DNA from: Firmicutes bacterium UBA1065
GTDB lineage: Bacteria; Bacillota; Clostridia; Tissierellales; Sedimentibacteraceae
DNA: 9,298 nt
NCBI GenBank assembly: GCA_002316225.1
Contig: DCDC01000093.1
Location: 1 to 9,298 of the forward strand
Reading direction: 5' to 3'
Under the pieces are notes generated by a model, which saw nothing but the letters and a program-made list of their open reading frames with translations, had not been told where the DNA came from and did no database searches. Shown here piece by piece: positions 6,225 to 9,298 of the stretch (its first letter is position 1; every line of letters begins with the position of its first letter). The position numbers and the translations under genes were made by a program.

Positions 6225-7283
6225 TCATACCTCGATTGTTTCGCTGGCTGACTTGCCAAGCCTGTTCATTATGGCCTTGCCCAGGCCTTGTTCGTCAACG
6301 GCCTCCGCAAGTATCACGTCTACCCCCATGTGGTCGAAATCTCTCAAACCCTTGAATAAATTTGACGAAATTGTGAGCAGTTTTGTTCTGTCTCCGATGC
6401 AAATATTTATTTTTCCCTTATAGAATTCTTCCGTCTGGGCAGTTGACAATATTCCCGCCTTAATCCCCATAGATGTGTATTTATCATAATCTTCATTGAT
6501 TCTTTCAGCAATTTTTTCTGTTTTGCCCTTATATAAAATAACCTTGGCCTTTGGAGAATAGTGCCTGTATTTCTGTCCCGGCGATTTAGGGATGACAGCC
6601 TCTTCACTCTTTATGATGGCAGGGTCGTACTCACATTCACCAAGAAGGCTTCTTATATCCTCTGCCGTTACTCCCCCGGGCCTCAGTATCATGGGAATAG
6701 GACTTGTCATGTCCACGACGGTTGACTCAAGACCTATATAGGTACTTCCCCCGTCAATAATCATATCCACTTTTCCCATCAGGTCCTCTACCACATGGGA
6801 TGCCTCCGTAGGGCTGGGCCTGCCCGAAATATTGGCACTGGGTGCCGCTATGGGTGTTTTGCTTTCCCTTATCAGGGCTAAAGCAATTTTATTTTCGGGC
6901 AGACGGATGGCTGCCGTATTCAAGCCTGCCGTAATCTTATCCGACAATATTTTCTTTTTATATAAAATCATGGTAAGGGGACCTGGCCAGAATTTTTCTG
7001 CCAAAAGCTCCGCCTTTTCCGGTACCTCTGATGCTAAGTCATATAATTGACTAAAGTCTGCAATATGAACGATTAAAGGATTATCCTGGGGCCTTCCCTT
7101 GGCTTTGAATATTTTATCGACTGCCTGGTCATTCAGTGCATCAGCTCCTATTCCGTAAACGGTCTCCGTGGGAAAAACCACAAGACCTCCCTCTTGTATA
7201 ATTTCCGCAGCTTCCTTGATAATATTATTATCAATATTTTCCGGATCAACCTTAACAAGCCTTGTATTTATAGTCTTCTCCAT
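6225..7283 (-). CDS. sua5: L-threonylcarbamoyladenylate synthase (Sua5/YwlC type)
   Basis: Makes threonylcarbamoyl-AMP from threonine, bicarbonate and ATP, the first step of the t6A37 modification of ANN-decoding tRNAs; TsaB/TsaD/TsaE complete the pathway. The 352 residues show the two-domain Sua5 layout rather than the short TsaC. An N-terminal YrdC domain (about 1-210) carries GGLVVFPTETVYGIGADA, FKAKGRPQDNPLIVHI and the nucleotide-binding APSANISGRPSPTEA. A linker with SPGQKYRHYSPKA leads into the C-terminal Sua5 domain. Starts at 7286 and 7283 lie behind AAGAAGG; 7283 has the better 6-nt spacing. An ATG at 7304 lacks an upstream site. It is first in the operon, and its TGA stop leaves only 1 nt before the phosphatase ATG, so the two are likely coupled. 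Confidence 0.93.
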   Translation of the reverse strand: MEKTINTRLVKVDPENIDNNIIKEAAEIIQEGGLVVFPTETVYGIGADALNDQAVDKIFKAKGRPQDNPLIVHIADFSQLYDLASEVPEKAELLAEKFWPGPLTMILYKKKILSDKITAGLNTAAIRLPENKIALALIRESKTPIAAPSANISGRPSPTEASHVVEDLMGKVDMIIDGGSTYIGLESTVVDMTSPIPMILRPGGVTAEDIRSLLGECEYDPAIIKSEEAVIPKSPGQKYRHYSPKAKVILYKGKTEKIAERINEDYDKYTSMGIKAGILSTAQTEEFYKGKINICIGDRTKLLTISSNLFKGLRDFDHMGVDVILAEAVDEQGLGKAIMNRLGKSASETIEV

Positions 7284-7315
7284 CATATACCTTCTTCTTG
7301 CCATAGACTATTGAT

Positions 7316-7344
7316 ATTATATACCACAATAAGTCCATGTACAA
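7316..7344 (-). promoter_or_regulatory. Predicted promoter of the sua5-ywlE-rpiB-wecA-wecB operon
   Basis: On the minus strand TATAAT (7321-7316) is a perfect -10 box. TTGTAC (7344-7339) lies 17 bp upstream and matches the -35 consensus only in its first three bases. An overlapping alternative is TATATA (7323-7318) with an extended TGG before it. Either gives a leader of roughly 25 nt before the start codons. Confidence 0.6.
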
Positions 7345-7398
7345 GAATACACTTAAATAAATTTGATTTCTTAAATTTATTTGCCTGCATATACATAT

Positions 7399-7447
7399 AA
7401 GGTAGGGAGACAAATTTGTCATTGAGATAGATACCTTCATAGGAGGT
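7399..7447 (+). promoter_or_regulatory. Leader of the ZIP transporter gene with nested inverted repeats
   Basis: A perfect 12-bp palindrome GACAAATTTGTC (7409-7420) sits inside a perfect 6-bp inverted repeat, AAGGTA (7399-7404) and TACCTT (7432-7437). The AGGAGG ribosome binding site follows at 7441-7446. ACCT (7433-7436) can instead pair weakly with AGGT (7444-7447) over that site. The palindrome is a candidate operator, for example for a metal-dependent repressor; I do not recognise it as a known Zur, MntR or Fur box. No convincing promoter is readable; TATAAG at 7396-7401 or TATACA at 7390-7395 are weak -10 candidates. Confidence 0.45.
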
Positions 7448-7452
7448 TTATT

Positions 7453-8190
7453 GTGGCCATTAGAGATTATTTAATAATGGGATTCATATTTGGGGGGATC
7501 GGTACCTCCATCGGAGGCTTGATTTCCATATTGATATACAGGCCAAGCGATAAATTGGTTTCAGGAATATTGAGCTTTGCGGCAGGAATCATGTTGGCGG
7601 TCACATCCTTTGACCTTATGCCAAAGGCTTATGAAATAGGAGGTTTCTTCATAGTCACCTTAGGTCTTGCAATCGGCCTTATAATTGTGTTTTTTGCAAA
7701 GGAGATGATACCTCCTGATAAATTAAAACAATATAAGGGAAAGAAACTAAATTATATCAAAATGAGCCTAATCATTATAATCAGCATAAGCCTCCATAAC
7801 TTTCCCGAAGGGGTGGCTGTGGGCTCCGGCTATGCCTACTCGGACAATTTAGGCTTAAAAATAGGAATCCTCATTGCAGCCCATGATATACCCGAAGGTA
7901 TAAGCGTTGGTGTTCCCTTGATTATGGCAGGAATATCCCCGGTAATGGTTCTTGTTCTAACCCTCCTTACAGGGATTCCCACTGCCGCGGGAGCTGTCTT
8001 TGGTGCCCTGGTGGGAGGCATGTCGGATTATTTTATAGCTTTCTGCCTTTCAGCTGCAGCCAGCAGCATGCTTTATGTATCAGCCAATGAATTGATTCCT
8101 GAAGCTCATATCCTCTACAAAGGAAAAAGCAGCTCTCTTATGCTGCTTTTAGGTTTCATGACCGGGTCTTATTTATCCTTTGGGATTTAA
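7453..8190 (+). CDS. ZIP-family divalent metal transporter
   Basis: Inner-membrane importer of zinc or related divalent metals (Fe, Mn) of the ZIP/ZupT family; the exact metal cannot be told from the sequence. The start is GTG at 7453, fixed by AGGAGG with 6-nt spacing. The 245 residues are mostly hydrophobic, consistent with about eight membrane helices. The two metal-site helices are clear: SLHNFPEGVAVG (His115, Asn116, Glu119) and AAHDIPEGISVG (His144, Asp145, Glu148). Further motifs are AAGIMLAVTSFDLMPKA near 43-59 and SANELIPEAH near the C-terminus. The loop between helices 3 and 4 (about 83-101) is lysine-rich and has no histidines, unlike many eukaryotic ZIPs. It is the only rightward gene here and is divergent from sua5. 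Confidence 0.93.
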   Translation: MAIRDYLIMGFIFGGIGTSIGGLISILIYRPSDKLVSGILSFAAGIMLAVTSFDLMPKAYEIGGFFIVTLGLAIGLIIVFFAKEMIPPDKLKQYKGKKLNYIKMSLIIIISISLHNFPEGVAVGSGYAYSDNLGLKIGILIAAHDIPEGISVGVPLIMAGISPVMVLVLTLLTGIPTAAGAVFGALVGGMSDYFIAFCLSAAASSMLYVSANELIPEAHILYKGKSSSLMLLLGFMTGSYLSFGI

Positions 8191-8241
8191 CGTATTGGGA
8201 CACCTTTCCCTGTTTTGGGTAGTTTCAGTAAGCGCTTTTTT
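8191..8241. other. Short convergent intergenic gap with no clear terminator
   Basis: This gap separates the end of the rightward ZIP gene from the end of the leftward DUF3343 gene. A T-run follows AAGCGCTT near 8230-8241 in the rightward sense, and there are weak GGGA/TCCC pairings. I see no convincing stem-loop terminator for either gene, so the transcripts may overlap at their 3' ends. Confidence 0.4.
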
Positions 8242-8454
8242 TTATAAGTCAAGGTATATTTTTTCATATACCCCTTCCAGCAGGGATTCAATTTTTCCCT
8301 TATCCTCCATATTGAATCTTATGCTGATTCCGCAATCGGTGCTTATGCTTCTGGGCACAGGTATCATTTTAAAAGCAAGGCCGTTTTTTTTAAGTATTGA
8401 TTCGGCTTTCATGGCAAAAGAAACCGATTTAAAAGTTATATAACCATAGTTCAT
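8242..8454 (-). CDS. DUF3343 family small protein (putative Se/S carrier-like)
   Basis: Small 70-residue cytoplasmic protein. The N-terminal pattern (FKSVSFAMKAESILKKNG, then a strand with MIPVPRSISTDCGISIRF) fits the DUF3343 domain, which databases describe as a putative selenium/sulfur carrier-like family. Cys41, after VPRSISTD and before GISIRF, is the conserved cysteine of that family. The pattern suggests a compact alpha/beta fold. It has no signal peptide or membrane segment. The start is 11 nt downstream of the yfbR stop with a modest AGG site, so the two are likely cotranscribed. The biochemical role is not established, and the selenium/sulfur idea rests on family naming, not on anything here: no selD or cysteine desulfurase is in this window. 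Confidence 0.85.
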   Translation of the reverse strand: MNYGYITFKSVSFAMKAESILKKNGLAFKMIPVPRSISTDCGISIRFNMEDKGKIESLLEGVYEKIYLDL

Positions 8455-8465
8455 AAATAAACCTG

Positions 8466-9050
8466 CTACTCCATTTCATCCAGGGTCAGGCAGTAGCCTT
8501 CCAAAAACTCATCCATAAATATTTCCACTTCAGGCAGCTTCATATTTTTTATTGTTGAATACAAGGTTTGTTTTGCCTTTTGGAATTCCTTGTTGCCTGA
8601 TTTTTCCTCCTCCAGGCACTTAATATAGGCGCTTATTTTATCTGCCGCCTTTACGGTTTGCCATATTTGCCTGTCTTTATCCTTTGGAAGCAGGATATCT
8701 TCAAATTCTTCCTTAAAGTCCCCGGGCAGCATATTCAGGAGCCTTTGATTCACTGACAGCTCCACTTCCTTATAAGCTGATTTAATTACAGAATTGTAAT
8801 ATTTCACCGGCGTAGGCATATCTCCCGTAAATATTTCGGAAGCGTCATGATAAATTGCATATAGGGCGGTTTTTTCCGGATTCACATCCATGTCCAGCCG
8901 CTTTTTCTGAATAATAGCCAAGGCGTGGGCTATTACCGCAACATCCAAACTGTGTTCTGATACATTCTCCTTGCTTATGTTTCTCATTAAACCCCAGCGG
9001 TCAATATATTTCATTCTTGATATAAATGCAAAAAAGTTGGATTTTTTCAT
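8466..9050 (-). CDS. yfbR: 5'-deoxynucleotidase YfbR (HD domain)
   Basis: HD-superfamily metal-dependent phosphohydrolase that removes phosphate from deoxyribonucleoside 5'-monophosphates; in E. coli YfbR takes part in dUMP and thymidylate turnover. The 194 residues align along almost their full length with E. coli YfbR as I remember it. Residues at the same positions include Arg18-Trp19 (DRWGLMRN), His33 (NVSEHSL), His68-Asp69 and Glu72 (AIYHDASE), Asp77 (GDMPTPVKY) and Asp137 (KAADKISAYIKCLEE). The start is supported by AGGGGG 6 nt upstream of ATG. A clear promoter precedes it, and the DUF3343 gene follows. Function is assigned with high confidence; the in vivo substrate could differ between lineages. 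Confidence 0.94.
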   Translation of the reverse strand: MKKSNFFAFISRMKYIDRWGLMRNISKENVSEHSLDVAVIAHALAIIQKKRLDMDVNPEKTALYAIYHDASEIFTGDMPTPVKYYNSVIKSAYKEVELSVNQRLLNMLPGDFKEEFEDILLPKDKDRQIWQTVKAADKISAYIKCLEEEKSGNKEFQKAKQTLYSTIKNMKLPEVEIFMDEFLEGYCLTLDEME

Positions 9051-9092
9051 TTGTTCCCCCTATCGGTAGACACCATTAATCATTTTTCTACA

Positions 9093-9121
9093 ATCATAAC
9101 AGATTTTATATACATTATCAA
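9093..9121 (-). promoter_or_regulatory. Promoter of yfbR
   Basis: On the minus strand TTGATA (9121-9116) and TATGAT (9098-9093) are separated by 17 bp, and TG at 9101-9100 gives an extended -10 element (TGT-TATGAT). The -35 box lies in the T-rich tail of the upstream terminator, so the two transcription units abut. Confidence 0.75.
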
Positions 9122-9148
9122 TAAAAGAAAAATGAGCGCCAGGCGCTC
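9121..9148 (-). terminator. Intrinsic terminator of the upstream (right-edge) gene
   Basis: GAGCGCC (9134-9140) and GGCGCTC (9142-9148) are perfect complements, extended by a T/A pair on the outside, and form a GC-rich stem with a very short loop. On the minus strand ATTTTTCTTTTAT follows, a good U-rich tract. The hairpin begins about 14 nt after the TAA of the partial gene at the right edge. The plus-strand flank is also T-rich, but no rightward gene ends nearby. Confidence 0.88.
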
Positions 9149-9162
9149 AAATTTCTCTTTTC

Positions 9163-9298
9163 TTATTTTATCAGGAGCTCATTTACCTTGTCCTTTGTGC
9201 TTATGCTGTGAATTTGCATTTTGTTTTCTGAGAAGGTATACAAATAATCCCCTATATAGATTATCCTCTTGATATTATCCCCATAAGACTCAAGTTCT
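9163..9298 (-). CDS. C-terminal end of a probable beta-propeller domain protein (partial)
   Basis: An open frame enters from the right edge and ends at TAA (9163-9165), giving 44 C-terminal residues. The segment KRIIYIGDYLYTFSENK, then a run like IHSISTKDKVNELL, resembles the last blade of the secreted C-terminal beta-propeller proteins found in Firmicutes and archaea, where an R-x-(I/V)-Y-I-G-D-x-L-Y-x-(I/V)-S pattern recurs near the C-terminus. A strong terminator follows at the expected distance, which supports this being a real gene end. Only the tail is visible, so the family is a tentative match from memory and the signal peptide and full length cannot be checked. An unrelated propeller or WD/PQQ-like protein is the alternative. 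Confidence 0.6.
   Translation of the reverse strand, partial: ELESYGDNIKRIIYIGDYLYTFSENKMQIHSISTKDKVNELLIK

Noticed and set aside
6224..6259. N-terminal extension of the YwlE-like phosphatase (start at 6259)
   Set aside because: It would overlap the sua5 end and put 12 extra residues before the conserved MNILFVCTGN start, which has its own GAGG site.
8191..8241. Terminator for the ZIP gene at the AAGCGCTT plus T-run
   Set aside because: AAGCGCTT is self-complementary without room for a loop, and no longer stem surrounds it.
8180..8443. Rightward frame overlapping the zip end and lying opposite the DUF3343 gene
   Set aside because: The leftward DUF3343 frame carries a recognisable conserved motif and operon spacing, whereas this frame shows none.
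9051..9272. Rightward frame across the yfbR promoter and right-edge terminator
   Set aside because: It runs through a clear promoter and terminator and opposite the partial beta-propeller gene; its cysteine/leucine-rich end shows no family pattern.
1..9298. CRISPR array, phage/plasmid genes, or a defence or biosynthetic system
   Set aside because: No spaced direct repeats, transposase, integrase, nuclease or unfamiliar gene clusters were seen. Nearly all sequence is accounted for by known housekeeping families.

Overview
The window looks like chromosomal DNA of a moderately AT-rich Gram-positive anaerobe of the Firmicutes, most likely the Clostridia/Tissierellia side. The reasons are strong AGGAGG-type ribosome binding sites, sigma-A promoters of the TTGACA-17-TATAAT type, a FabK enoyl reductase in place of FabI, and a Sua5 / YwlE-like phosphatase / RpiB gene order that also occurs in Bacillus. 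This assignment is inference from gene content; no rRNA or other lineage marker is present.

Nearly everything is transcribed leftward. From right to left: (i) the last 44 codons of a protein that resembles secreted C-terminal beta-propeller proteins, ending in a strong terminator (9121-9148). (ii) A two-gene unit of a YfbR-type 5'-deoxynucleotidase and a small DUF3343 protein, with its own promoter (9093-9121). (iii) One rightward gene, a ZIP-family metal transporter (7453-8190), whose short leader carries nested inverted repeats. (iv) A tightly packed operon of sua5 (tRNA t6A synthesis), a low-molecular-weight phosphatase with the protein-arginine-phosphatase signature, rpiB, wecA/tagO and wecB. 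Gaps there are 1-8 nt or 4-nt ATGA overlaps. wecA and wecB would load GlcNAc-1-P on undecaprenyl phosphate and make UDP-ManNAc for wall teichoic acid or another surface glycan. (v) A type II fatty-acid operon acpP-fabK-fabD-fabG. It is driven by a near-perfect promoter whose -10 overlaps a FabT/MarR-type palindrome, and an intrinsic hairpin lies between acpP and fabK.

The fatty-acid operon would normally continue into fabF. Instead, the leftmost 95 bases hold a GGAGG motif right after fabG, no usable start codon, and an imperfect hairpin of about 57 nt. This may be the edge of a small mobile or structured element and is the least explained part of the window.

I found no CRISPR array, tRNA, rRNA, complete insertion sequence or unfamiliar multigene system. 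Most genes are well-known housekeeping families. The interest lies in regulatory DNA (the acpP promoter/operator, the zip leader and the left edge) and in the phosphoarginine-phosphatase signature.
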